Shown: in pieces, positions 37,628 to 50,069 of the stretch
Layout of the letters: every line of letters starts with the position of its first letter
Numbering within the stretch: position 1 is the stretch's first letter
Assembly: GCA_000507305.1 (NCBI GenBank)
Contig: DF239227.1
Coordinates: 73,760-137,759, forward strand
Origin: Breviolum minutum Mf 1.05b.01
Lineage: Eukaryota > Sar > Dinophyceae > Suessiales > Symbiodiniaceae
Length of the DNA: 64,000 nt
Reading direction: 5' to 3'
The notes under the pieces: model-generated
Databases searched by the model: none
Seen by the model: the letters and a program-made list of their open reading frames with translations, nothing else
Told to the model about the DNA's origin: nothing
Translations under genes and position numbers: made by a program

Positions 37628-38062
37628 AGCACATTCTGCGAACGAATGGTCAGCCCCTTCTGAATTGAGCCTCAACTGTTCTTCATGTGAGCAAGCTGGC
37701 AATCACACGGCACTGGTCGTGGGCAAACTTTCAAACTGCAGCATTCAAAGTAAGACTAACACAACAAGTACATGAATATCATGAATAGGATTCAATTAGT
37801 GGAAATCATATTCATTTAGAACTTCTTGATGTAGGATTGCAGAATGATGGATGTGCCTTGATTCGTGCATAACTCTACATGAATCAGCACATTTCACATT
37901 TGTGCAACTTTTGGGTACTTGTAGCATGCTGTAGAGGTACAACTCATGAATTCACCAATCTGCCGCACAGAATTGCACTGGAGTTGGTACACAGAAGTCA
38001 AGGGTGAAACCCAGAGTTGCATCTCCATTTGTGTTGGTAGGTTTGCTCCACTGCGGCTGAAA
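37628..38062. other. spacer between helicase copies F and G
   Basis: About 435 bases with the shared spacer block; it resembles the C-D spacer near 21480-21640. No gene was recognised. Confidence 0.45.
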
Positions 38063-41000
38063 TCACTTGACTCGTTCTTTGTCACTGCGCATGTTCAGTG
38101 AATCGGACTCTGCAATCGCAACAGCTTCAGAGAGAAGTGGGTGAGCATCCTGCAAAGCTGCCACAAATTTCTCTGGCAAGTTGCCCATGCAAATTCTAGA
38201 TCTTTGACGCCATAGCCAGTCGTGTAGTCCACGTTCAGATCCTGGCCTTGGAAGTCGTCCATACTGAGATATGAAGGTACTGAGCTCTTCCAATTTCCTG
38301 GACCAAACTCTCTCTTTTATCTTTATTGGACGCATGTCCCACTGGAACAATTGTTCCACCAAAGGATGCACAGCCTTCAACACATTGATGTCCTTCACTC
38401 TTGATCGAGGCAAACTGTGGCGCATCTTCCACAGCCAAGTGCCAAGCTTTCGGGTTTTGGGGTCGCGGGAATTGCACGAGGGAAGTTGGTTGTACGTTTC
38501 AAAGTGCCTCTGCAGGTCCCGAAAGTGTTGCCTAAAGGTAGCTTTATGGCCCCCAGCCATCCACTTCCCCACCCGTTGCCGAATCAAAGCAACTGCAGCC
38601 CACCGCAGCCTTTGCAACCTGTGAGCCGGGAGCCGTCCCAAGTTGAAGCTTGTGAGTTGATTCGACCACCAGTTGCCCAACCTTGCTTCAAAATTATCCT
38701 TGGACAGCTTGCTTGGGAATCTCTGATACGTGCGCACAAACTTCTCCAAACTTTCAAACCGCATTTCCCATGGATCCGTCTGCATCAGAAGCGCAGTAAG
38801 CCTCCCGTAGATGGCATTGGTCGCCGCGTCCATCCCAACTTCCTCTGCAACCCCGATTCTGCAATCAACTACTTGGATCCGGTGCCGTGCACTACTTCCT
38901 ATCAGCCGTTCATCTGCCTGCATCAACTTGGCCAAGAACCTATCCAGCTGACTCTGATACTCTTGCCCTGAGGAACCAACTCCTTCGAGTGAGTGAAGCT
39001 TGACCCGCCTTTTGTAGCGAATTTCCATCTTGTTCCCCTCCATCACGCTGGTTTCCAGCTCCTTACCTTCGAGTGTCTCATGACTTTGAGTACCCGAATT
39101 GTCAGCAGTGCGGCTTTTCACCCCTCCTCCTTCCTGGCTTTTCCCACCGGTTTGGCCACCTGAATTGGACAAAGGATTTGTCCGGGAACTGGATCCAATT
39201 GTTCGGCTTTCAGGCAACATCTGAAATTGCACAGCTGCACTTGCGCGCGAGCCAGCATTCATTGTGAATTGCTTGTGCTTGGTCCGGCCTTGCTCGGATG
39301 AGACACTGCCTAGTTGCTGTTTGTTTGATGTTTGTTCCTGTTGTGCGTCCAGAAGTTCCCTACTGCTGACCGGGCCATTCCCCATCGTCTCTGCACCTTG
39401 CACAGTCTTCGCAATAGCATCACTAGACTGGTCACAAGCTCTTCTGCTCTGTGGTGTTCTGATACCCTCCCCGGCTTCAAGATTTTCAATCAACGAAATA
39501 TCGGCCTTGTGCTCTTGGCCAGCGCGGCAACCTGGAGGCTCTGTCAAGGAGCACGATACATGTGTCTCTTGGCTCACCGATTGCTCCTTGCAGTTCTTTG
39601 TCTGCTTCTTTGACTCTTCTGAACTGGGAGGGACAGGGACGTGATCTGGCCCTTGCTTCGGAACTGCAACGGCTGGCAATATGATGTGCCCCAGCGGCTT
39701 GGATTGGTGGTGCCGCAAGATACGCCCTATTGCTTGAATGATGCTCCTGTAGCTATTCCGAGGCTCTACAAACATGCATGTGTCTGCATTTGGGATATTG
39801 ATGCCTTCTCCCAACACCTCCACCGTGACAAGTACATGAACCGGTTTTTTCAGGACTCCCGTGAAAACATCCATCACCCTCTTCCTCTCTTTCCATCCTG
39901 TCATTGAGTTGATGTGCCAAGCGGCCAAGCCCAATTCTTTCAAGACCATCTGAAATCGCTTGGCTTCAGCCACAGTGTTGCAATACGCAAGCACCCGTCT
40001 GAAGCGTCCAGCTTGCTTCATCAACAAGCCCGCCAAGCACACATATGCATGGTGCGCAGTGATTGCCGGCACGGTGATGTCATAATCACACAAAACTCCA
40101 TCTTCGATGGCCTTGCCCATGGTGTACTGAAAGTCGACTCCCTTTTCCCCTTCCAAAGTAGCAGAAAATTGAAACAGTTCCTTTGCCTTCGGGAGTTTCT
40201 TTGGTAACGGATGGTGAGCTTCATCCACCAAAATTGTGTTGAACTTCAACTTCTGTAGGAGGTGCACGGACTGAGTGACAGCAATGAAACCCTTTGCATC
40301 GAAGTCGATCTTCTTGTTGTGATGGGTGCCAACTTTACAAAGGCCAGGGAAGTCTACAGCAAACTGGTCCAGCAAAGCAAGTAAAGGCACTGTGACCAAG
40401 ACCTAGGAATTGCTAGAGAAACAGTGGAAAAGCCGACGTGTGTTTTTTTAGGGGTGATCCATACGCCTTCCACGTTCACTAGAAGAAATGTTGGCAATCA
40501 GAAGGACCAGCTTCAGGAAGCTTCTTCATAACAAGGCAAGAAAAAGCAAGACTTTCTCCATGAAGCCATGTCGAACATGTCCAAATCGATTCAAAATCCG
40601 CAAATGCGTCAACAGTCCAAGACAAACAAAAAAAAAAGATCCACAAACTCAGTCGGAGGTAAAAACCCTACTTGGCATACGCAAGCACCAAGGAGCTTTT
40701 CCAGACACGTTGCCCACCAACTCCTTCATGACACGCGTTTTCCCAGTTCCGCAAGCCATCTCTATCTTCCTTGCGCCCTTTGCACAAGCCTCCAGGCAAT
40801 CCTGTTGGCATTTCCTCAACGGTGGATCTGAAGGAGTGGCATCATCTCCGATGCCTGTGCAGGAAGCGGCACCACTTGCAACCAGCCTGCCAGAGACAGC
40901 TGGTGGCTATCGCATGCTGTCACTCTGGCACAGCTACTCGCAATAACAAGTACAATGAGGGCACTGAACGGTAGGAAACGTTGTGAAACATTCATGAAAC

Positions 41001-41646
41001 TTTACCAACCTGATGCGTGAAAAGATGTCAAGCGCGGATCCATCTTTCTTGACAAGTCCTCGCCTCTTCATCATCGTGCGGGTAACACCTCTCAACTGAG
41101 CATATGATCTCTGCAACCAAGACCTGGATCTCTTATCCACCAGCCGCAAACTGCTCGTCACCAGAGTGCAATTTGCAGCCTGGCACAACAATTGCAAACA
41201 CACAACAAAGCCTCCTGGTGGCTGAATTTGTCTCTAAAGTGTGAGTTGCAAGTAAGTATGATTGGGTTTGCTGGAATCTCTATCCAAACTTCCTCTGAAC
41301 TACGCGCATGTGCCTACATCAAATGATAGGAATGGCGATTGCAAACAGTTTCCACATGCGGGACAAATTTAGGACGGTCAGCATACCATGTGTGTAAACT
41401 TTGCATTAGCCACTAGGCTATTGAAGTTGGCGGCCTTATAAATCCAACGCGCCACACGAGTGAAGCGTTTCACTTCTTTGTAGGGCAAGGTGGTGTTGCT
41501 GCAGCGAACAGCCAGGCGGCCATCCAAGCTCAGCAAGTCAACGCCTGCCACGCTTCGAACATCGACGACAACACCAGGCATCCAGCTGTGGAAGGCGAGA
41601 TTCAAACTGGAGATCTGAAGTTGGAATATCATGACATTCATAGAAT
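38063..41646 (-). CDS. DEAH-box SF2 helicase, array copy G, 3' part (exons 5-8)
   Basis: Exon 8 (40402-38063) is open with DEAH, SAT, motifs V and VI and HA repeats, ending SDKERVK. Its acceptor reads cctag|gtcttgg instead of gcaag|gtcttg, because about 140 bases of the preceding intron (40403 to about 40545) are unrelated to the other copies. Exon 7 with Walker A lies near 40895-40705, exon 6 near 41180-41065, and exon 5 near 41605-41440. The next exons upstream are 19 kb away at 60.6-61.6 kb, beyond a large insertion in the exon 4/5 intron. Bases 40916-41388 are identical to copy C. Splicing over the 19-kb insert, with its own plus-strand genes, seems unlikely, so this copy is probably not functional. 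Confidence 0.75.
40916..41388. repeat. 473-bp tract identical to 19235-19707 (copies C and G)
   Basis: The two tracts read the same at every base compared. They end at a cluster of differences (aaact against cagca) on one side and at a single substitution on the other. The copies are four units apart, so exchange is not limited to neighbours. Confidence 0.85.
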
Positions 41647-41677
41647 GAATATAAGTCGTTTTCGTTGTAATTGATCC
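41647..41677 (+). repeat. left candidate terminal inverted repeat
   Basis: It begins GAATATAAGTC. It matches the reverse complement of 60548-60579 at 23 of 31 positions, with nine consecutive matches (ATATAAGTC). Comparison with the copy D intron shows host sequence running up to tcatagaat, just before it. Confidence 0.5.
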
Positions 41678-41762
41678 TGGTTTCATTATATTTGATCCTT
41701 GGATACTGTTGGATTTAAGTAGCAATGAACTAATTATTGGTCCACAGCCACGAGTGGATCTA

Positions 41763-44700
41763 ATGACTTCCCGGGACCGGCTCGCTTTCTTCCAATCTGT
41801 TGTCAAAGACAAGCATGGGTTGGTGGAAGCGCCTTTGGATGTGGAACCTGCTAAGTCTGACCGGAAGAGATTCTTAGCATCACTGGCGGATGATACACCT
41901 ACAATTGAGACTTCACGATCATCAGGATCTGAATCTGTTGTCCGATTTTCGTTGGCAAAGCTACGGGAGTTCAAGGGATTGCGGATTTCAGCTGAAAGTT
42001 TCAAAAAACAGGTGGAGCATGTCCGAAAGAGGCCGAATTACGATAGTTCCAACAGAAAGATGTTTGCAAATCCCACTATCAGGATATCGCAACATGGTTT
42101 GAAGATTGGATTGTGGTCGGTGTCCATTTGTTGTTGCACGGTAGTATGTGATGATGGGAAATTGGTATATGTTTCATTCCGCATGTCATTAGTTGCTAAA
42201 CCACTAAGGCACGCTGAGAATGGAATTGACATTCACAGGGTGAAGGCTTTATTTCAATCGGACCGGTGTGTGTGTGACCGAGCAAGATGTTTCAAACAAG
42301 TTGGGATGCATGAGAAGGAGCTCATGCAATTTTTGCACATGTTCTGGGACCTTGAGAAACCAGCCCGAGATGCATTCGAGAAACCCTTAGTTGATCAGAA
42401 GCAGGATCTATCACATGTGCATAATGTAGTATGTTCGATTTCTTTGATGTGTTTTGTAGAGAAGTTAGGGATAAAGTAAAACTTTGATAGCAACTAAGAT
42501 CAAGTACACCATGACTGGAACGGAGTATGGTAATCGCAGCTGGGAATTGGTGGGCGTACGTGTCTCTCGACATTGCCTTGCTAAATTACTGGGATGCAGA
42601 CCCCAACGTTTTGCAACAGCATCATCTGGGCATTTGGACCGAAGGTATCAGTGTTTTGGGGCTGAACCTTGGCGGTTATGTTTGAACTTTGAACCACTGA
42701 GTGATAGAGTTGGACTTCTTAGGGCTTCGGTTTTTTGAGTTTATCTCAGGAAAAGAAGAGGGCTCCTATCAAATATATGAAGCTTGACATGTTTTTCCTG
42801 CGGGTGTACATCGAGCAGGGTGGAATGCTTCCTACACGGCCCTTTGTTCCAAAGTAGATTTGATTAGAGTGTTCGAGAATGTTTGAGAGCACAGGAGATC
42901 ATGTACTTTGATGATAATAATCCCACCCTTTCCATATCACTGAGGTTTCAAAGGGCAGCACGTTTGAGGGAGATGGGGAAAAGTGGAGGATCTTTACCGT
43001 CAAAACTGCAGTGTACTTTGCAAACAAAGGCCACGAGGGATGATGAACTTCATGATGGCAACCAGTCTTCAAACAAACACTCTCCATGAATTTAAGTGTT
43101 TCTTAATACAAGGGGATGTTTGTAGACTATTTGGTGCGCTGAGGACATGAAAGCGAATCTGATGCTGAATCGAATTTAGATGGAGTGGCCCCTGCTGAAG
43201 CAATAGAATCTGACATGGAATTGAAGCTTCACATCCTGGGTAGCCGAATGTTATGGACACAGACTCATCCTCAGTTGCGTGAATAATTATAGCCTCAATC
43301 TCAAGTGTTAAAATCTTTGGGGGAATTTTTTAAACCTTTACATTGCTAAGGATAGTGGACAGCAACTGGGGGTCCATTGCCACAGAGTTGCCAACACGAT
43401 ACTTACCGCCGGGTAGTTTGAGGATGTTGCATTGCCAATTCCCGGGCAAGGTTTCGTTCCTGGGATCTTTTTATTTCAATGATATCCAAAGCGAACAATT
43501 GATGATTGTTGGAATGATGATCAAGCTCCAAAGAGAAAAATCTCAGCAGCAGGGCATTCATAAATTACCGGACTGAGGTATTCTCATTTTGTTCGCAGAT
43601 ACAAGAAGTGGGCAAACCTGATTCGCTTTGCATCCCCCACAAACTTTCCTTGCTGCGACGATTGCCAAAGCTACAAGGATGCTTTTCATGATGCAAGTGA
43701 ATCTCGCTAATAACATATGACAGGTCCCATCCAAGTTCTTGAATCATAATATTTAGGGGCATGCTGTAGCTTGCCGCAGCTCAGGATGCTTTGGACAAAT
43801 TCGAGATCGCTCAACAGTATAAGTCACACATTCAGGCAGTGACTGCGGATCGCCATTTGGAGTCATTTTTTGAGGTGGGGCAGGGTGTGAAAAATCGATG
43901 CCTCCTACATAATATCAAAATTGTGTTAGTTAGTTCGGAGTTCGGTTTCGAGAGGCTGGGGACCCCTGGTCAGACTCAGCTACAATATTTATCCATACAG
44001 AGACATGGCTGCAACTGGGGAAAGCATCAGCAAGTAATCCAGTGTCGAAAGGTTTATGTTTGATTGACCAATGCAATTAAGGATGGCATGGATCAGGCCA
44101 AATTCTGCATCCCTAGATGCAGATCAGGAATTACCACGAAGTCTATGGCCAAATTTGAACGCCCAAGGGTAAAAATTCAAGGCGTTTGGGTGCACAACAT
44201 AATGTTATCCTTACACATTGTGGACGTCAGGCAATCTGCAGATGCATCTATGGTGATAGAATGTGTATCACGAGACTTGGAATACATGGCATCATTATGT
44301 GAAAGCCGTGGCCAACCGGTAAAACGAAGACTGCTGTTATGGGTGGCTTTATTGCAATCAAGTTTGTACCGTACCATCTATTGTTAATTCAGTCCAATGG
44401 AACATACTTTATCTTAATCATCATAGCTTCTGACCTTAGGTCGACAACACGGTGAAAGAGTGCAAAAACAACTCTTTCATGAAATGGCTATGCTTCGTCC
44501 TTCTGCAAAAAGGTTTTGACATGACAGGAGTCATGATGTCCAGAGTTGGACATACACATTGTTCCCTTGGTAATTTGGATGCAATTAAATAGCATGGTGT
44601 TAATTTTCTCCCTGACTTGAAGTATTGAAAGACACTTGGTTAGGGCAAGAATGATACCTAACCTTTCCATACTCCTTGCTGAGATCAAGTGTTTGGAGTG

Positions 44701-45869
44701 ATCAGCCGAAGCTTGAAATGGATCGACATACTGGCTGATGATGAAGATATCCGAGAGAATCTTGAAAGCAACAAAGTAAGTTAAATTGCAATATTTATAA
44801 ATGATTATAAATGAGTAAAAATAGCAGCTTCACCACACCCGTTTCCTTCAAGCCATTTTCTCAGCGCAAGGAAGTTATCCTTCATTCTGGGCAAGCTGAA
44901 CTTGCAGAAGTGGCTTGGAACTGCCGAAATCCGTGTGGAAATCTTGCGTGCGGTCAGGCCTTGGAAACAATGGTCTCTAGACTGATCTAACATCAAATTG
45001 CTTTGATGAACATGATGAACTTGATGCCAATCATGCCATAACAAAAAATGTATTGTTCCTTCTTTGTATACCCTATGACTGAATTTACCTACCCAGGTTA
45101 GAGGGGGCCCCAGTGACCTTATCTGGAGCAATGAAAGATGATAGCACAGGGGCCCATTGCTTCCTATTCTTGAGACGTCGAGGCTGGACTGATGACCGTT
45201 TTTATTATGTAACAATCAATCATCCTTCCGGTCATAATAAAAAAGTCATAAAGTTGATATCATCCTTCCGGCAGCTCCTCTGCCAGATGCCCCTCCGGGG
45301 GTTCAGATCGTTGTGGATGGACCCGGGCGACATCATTGGGGAGAAAGCGCAAATGATGTCATATGCTTGGTAAAACGATATGCATCTGATGAAAACCTTA
45401 GCCAGGAGCTTGCATTGAAAGGATTGGAATTATGATGGTTTGAGTAACATGTGGGTAGTAGTCTTGATTTTGAAATATCCTGAATATATAATATTTAAAC
45501 CAATTTCCTCACTCGAAGGAGCCATTGCTTGTCTTTCCCGAGAGCTTCCTCCTCATCCTGGGAGAGATCCCCATGGTATCTAGGCCGTTGAAGGTGTTTG
45601 ATTCGGACAGGAGGAAAAAGATGCTGGATCTTGCTAAGTTTCTTCTAGAGACCAATCCAGTAGAATCAACTGAAAGAACTGTTCGATTTCTAGTGAAGCT
45701 GGCTGGAACAAACCCCTTGCCAGACCCAGTTCCTAGTTTGCAGTGGCAGTCTCGTAAGTTTCGGTCGGATATGGATATTCTGGCCGACTGGGACCCGAAT
45801 CATTGTAGAAGTTTGCAACGCATATTACCTCAAATGAGGTTTGCAGCACGCTTAGGTCGAAGAAGGTAA
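41763..45869 (+). CDS. DDE-transposase-like spliced gene
   Basis: This is a multi-exon plus-strand gene. The first exon (ATG 41763 to about 42426) has a block with Cys-rich DRCVCDRARCFKQVG. The next (about 42495-42655) has WELVGVRVSRHCLAKLLG and LDRRYQCFG, like a DNA-binding region. An acidic exon lies near 43145-43280. Further exons include FEIAQQYKSHIQAVTADRH (about 43796), then the core: KDGMDQAKFCIPR (44078-44116), RPRVKIQGVWVHN, then across an intron VDNTVKECKNNSF (44440-44478) and GHTHCSLGNLD (44548-44580). The last exon is 45525-45869. The Asp...Asp...His/Asp spacing and the KNN box recall DDE/RNase H-like transposases. I have seen similar proteins in dinoflagellate data only from memory. 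No database match was made, so a transposase role is inference. Confidence 0.5.
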
Positions 45870-47682
45870 AAACGTAAAAGCAATTGGATGTGTCATATGT
45901 GCCAGCTTTTGAACAACATTGTGTGGAAAAACAACAGTTTCATTTCACAGTGCATCTAGTACATTTGCACCATTCCCTGAACTTAAGTTTTTTGGATCAA
46001 TTCGGGCACCGCGTAGCTCTTTGAAAATGGAGAGGACCCCCCCAAAAAAAAATCCATATGCACTTCAGTACAATATTGAATCAAGTGTGTCACCCTTCCA
46101 CTGGTCCAGGACGCCTAAAAAGGCAAGGGCTACCTACGAGGCCAGTGAAACGTCCACAGGCTCACTTCATTCATCATTCAACTCGCCTTGGAAGGCGGAC
46201 CCGTGGGAAATGCAGCGTTGGACTGATTCCCAACCACCGGAGGGCTACTGGAATAAGGACAGGATCATTACAATAACACTCGTTTACAAGATTGAATTTC
46301 AATTTGTTTAGTTGGCAGGACTTTTGGGGGAGATGGTCACCTCCACCTGTCTGCATCTCACTGGATTTGTTCTCACCAATCACTTCAAAGCCATACAACT
46401 TTAAACCGATGGCATTGTTTCACTGAGGAAAAAACTGATCCTCTATCGGAAAAACCGAAGGCTTGTCGTGAATTTCTCACATCAACAAAGTGCAGCCCGA
46501 TAGTTAAACATGTTCACTACTGTAGGAATGGCTTCGCAAAAAGCGAGAACGAGAGGACGTTCAAGCGAGCTTCAACTGGCTTGACTAGTAGATTTATTCC
46601 CACCGTTTTGCCAGGAATCAGCAATTGATCTTGAGCGTGGAGACTTCCAGGACTGCTTAATGATATTACAAACGATATATAATGCAAACAACATGCAGAT
46701 TTAAGACTGAGATTAAATTCTGTGTCGGTGTCAGGATTGGGGCATGAATCCTAAGAACAAGCAGGCCACTCGAGACGCTACACAGGACATTACTTAGCAA
46801 GTTAGCCATCATTAAAACCCTATCTGTCCAAAATAAGATTCGGAATATTTCCACACACACACACACACACACACCTACATGTGCTCGCATGATCCAGGAG
46901 CCAAAGTATAACTCACCCACAAAAGAAGAACATGATCCAGCGGCTGAGGCTGGGAATCATAAAGAGCTGACTTATGGCTGAAACTGAGTACTTTAAATCA
47001 AAGCCATGTGAACAAACTAACTATCAAACAGGTGAGCACTGAAGCGGACGAGCAGGATGCAGTAGATGAGGCTTTGGTTGGTGTTTCTTCTTACTATGCT
47101 CAGTAGCTAGTTGTGATGAATGTCAAAGATTCGTGCCAGGCACGGCTTTCAGTATCAGTTGGCATCCTGCAGCAGGCTTCTTTCATCATCATCACTGTCA
47201 CCCAACGTTTTAAAACCCACCCTTTTTGAACCTTGCAGGTCGAGAAACATATCCTGGAGGATGGCCCTACTGATTGCGAAGAACTTGTTTATAAGATCGC
47301 TGCCTGTGTCTGCAAGGGTGTGGCACAGCTCAGTGCGATGAGGATTAGTGGTGGTGCCAACTGAGCACTAATAGAGAGTTTGAAGATTTCAAAAATGGAT
47401 GAAAAACAATTTAGGATTCCGATGTTTTCAAACATTCAACGCATACATCAAAATAATCTCAGAGAAATTCAATGGTTGAAGTGCTGAGTTGCATCAAGTG
47501 GTGAATCATGTGTACTGATGTATCATTGCAACAAAGTTTCAAAGGGCTCAAAACTAGTGGGAAGCGTCGATCCAGTATTCCAAAGAAACTTGATAGCAAG
47601 TAAAACTATAAGTCAGTATGAAACATAGTGTGACAACATGTTCATCTTAAACCAAAACCACCAAAACCAACTCAGGACAACG
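45870..47682 (+). other. region with scattered possible exons upstream of the methyltransferase gene
   Basis: No long open frame. Possible plus-strand exons are 46080-46262 (SVSPFHWSRTPKKARATYEA, then a Trp-rich stretch), 47033-47102 (acidic), 47112-47141 (CDECQRF, faintly like a CW or PHD zinc-binding start) and 47240-47340 (VEKHILEDG then LVYKIAACVCKGVAQL). These could be 5' exons of the methyltransferase gene. A dinucleotide repeat lies at 46852-46874. Confidence 0.35.
46852..46874. repeat. CA/AC microsatellite
   Basis: An uninterrupted run of about eleven CA units. Confidence 0.95.
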
Positions 47683-49779
47683 ATGCCTGATATCAAGATG
47701 GCGCTGCAGAAAGTCCTGAATGCCAATGCATCAACAAAGGCAACCAAAAGGCCCGTGCTGGTTAAAGGTGTCAAAGTGTCAACGAAAAGAGTTCCTTTAA
47801 ACAGTTTGGGGAGGCCTGTGAAAAAGACAGCTTTGAAACAAAAGAGAACGCCGACCAGGACAGAAATCAATTCAAAGACATGACTGAAATCTGATGTTGT
47901 GTCTAGCGTTGAGCACTTGATAGAACAGTCTTCAGAACATGACTTAATGTTCAATGGAACATTCTTAAGCCTTCGCCAGGAGATTCTATCCGAAGGTTAA
48001 GATCGAGAAGCCTACTGCTGCCAACCCTTGTGGGCCTAAGACTACATCGCAAATGTTTTTCTGGGCCAAGCAGTTCCTGTCTAGATTGATTCAAGTCTTT
48101 GGAAAGTCGATTGTCAAAGCCAAATTTCAGAAATGGAAGGTCGATCTTAGCACATGTTGCAGTGGGATTGGATGTGCAGAAACAGTCTTGTCCCCAGCCT
48201 TCATATTATATCTACTTCCCAAAAAGCATCCACCCAAAACAATCAATTCATGAAAACCCTCAGGCCCTCCAATCTCTCGAACGAGCAGCTCAAGATCTTT
48301 TTGGGCATCAGGGTTCTGAAGCCAATCGAATGCGGACTCGGTGGGCATGTGAGTGGGATAGAAGTTGCAGGGATGTGCTCAAGCATACCCATCAAATTTG
48401 TGTATTCCGTGATGTCATGGAATTTGCACCTCATAAGAAGACTTTGTATTGCGCCACCCATGATCAACAATGTCCCTGCACAGTTCTTAAAGCTAAGCAG
48501 AGAAACTTGGAGGTAACATTAGAGTGTTTCATACGGTCCAACATCTACTAAAGGATTCAAAAAATCTTGAGGAACAGCCAACATTTTGCATATTATCAAG
48601 TTAGAGCCTTGCCCAACCGACATCCAAGGAGTTCGAATGAGCATTGCAGGTCACCGGGTGAAAAAATGTGAGGTTGATACAAACTGAAAAATATTATTTT
48701 ATGAATATTGGAAGTTCTATATAATAAGTGTTGGAAAAACCCTCATAGAGATTGAAATTTGAACCCTGTAGGACTACCTTGCCAGCCATATTCCAGAATG
48801 GGAAAGGGCGAGCAGCATAATGACCCCAAGTATGTTTGCCACCAAAAGTATTACGAGTTGGCTCCAAGGGTGGCTGATCTCATACTTTTGGAAAATGTTC
48901 CAGAGTACAATGTAGAGGAGGTGGTACGCCGAGAGCTGGGGAATACATGGAAATGTGTTTCAGCAGTAGTGGATCCAAGATTGTTTGGATTTGGAACTTC
49001 GAGGGCACGTGTTTATGGCTTGGCTTGGAAGAAGGGATGTTTTATTGAGGATCCGGGATTTCCACTTCTCCGAACACTTGAAGCTTTGAAAGCACGTCCC
49101 ATGATGATGGCTAAAAACTTTTTTTGGCAAAAGAATTGCCCTCCTTCCAAACTTTCTGATTCGGCAGCCTTTTGGTTGCAAAAAGTTTGACTTGTTGAAA
49201 AAGATTGTTATATTGAACAAATTGCTTGAATACCTTGGTCCACCTGGCCCACCTATCAGTGACTCTGAGATGCCGAGGCACAGAACTTGCAGGACTATGA
49301 AAACAAGAGCGACGATTGGCAAGTCGCAGACCTGATGCAGCTCGTAAGGACCGGGCGGGGCCGGACGAATCCGGTCGATGGCACCTTGATGACTTTGACT
49401 ACCAATAGCGGTTGCCTATGGAGTAAGGCCATGGGGGTTGGAAACACAGTTCAATTTTAAAAGATGAAAGATTTCAAGCATTCATCAAAAAATGTTTTCC
49501 TCTAATGTATTCCTCTAGTACTAGTACTTGCTCAAAATCATGTCACAGAACTGGAACCCTTTGAAGGTCGATCGTCGATTCATGAGCCCTCAAGAAATGT
49601 TCGCTTCGCAAGTTGTCCCGACAAATTCAGCCCAGTCAAGAGCATGTGGTGCTTCCATGCTGGTGCGCTCCGGGGCCTCTGAAAGGGCCCAAGTTCGCAT
49701 GGCAGGAAACTCGATGCACGTTCCCTGCGTAGGAGCGTTTTTGATTGCCGCGTGCATGATGTTGGAGACAGTAGATTAG
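47683..49779 (+). CDS. cytosine-5 DNA methyltransferase, spliced
   Basis: The enzyme transfers methyl groups from S-adenosylmethionine to cytosine C5 in DNA. Exons contain the family motifs in order. A basic N-terminal part (47683-47881) comes first, then motif I DLSTCCSGIGCAE (about 48142-48180). Motif II-III region RTRWACEWDRSCRDVL follows (about 48331-48378), then a short exon with EPCPTDIQGVRMSIAGHRVK (about 48603-48662). Motif IV GLPCQPYSRMGKG holds the catalytic Cys (48771-48809), motif VI is ENVPEY (48891-48908), and motif VIII TSRARVYG lies near 48995-49018. Target-recognition and motif IX region runs 49280-49450, and motif X QVRMAGNSMHVPC is at 49690-49728. All key residues (PCQ, ENV, RxR) are present, so it could be active. 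It lies inside the candidate mobile element, suggesting an element-borne methyltransferase. The start is uncertain and more 5' exons are possible. Confidence 0.83.
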
Positions 49780-50069
49780 ATGACTCTTACAATATTTTGC
49801 TTTTTCTCGAAATTCAATGCGAAGAAATTCATGGCTGCTACAAAGCCCAATCACTGCTTGATATCGTAAAATCTTGGAGTGGAAAAAAGCTGACCGTTGT
49901 AAAACCTTTTGAGACAAATTTCCAGAATCACCAACTTAGCGTTGCCTGTGTGACTGACTACATCTATCTGAAGTCATTACCATGTGTCATAGTACCCTTA
50001 AACATACCAATATATATTTATGTACCGAGTGTTTTTGGTCTAAGGGAGAGATAGGCTGTCACTGGAACC

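Noticed and set aside
41709-41762. Starting the DDE-like gene at the upstream TTG at 41709
   Set aside because: Eukaryotic start at TTG is unlikely; the first ATG in frame is 41763, and an AG acceptor just before it leaves room for an upstream exon.
46852-46874. CA repeat as a possible Z-DNA or regulatory element
   Set aside because: Short, ordinary microsatellite with no supporting context.
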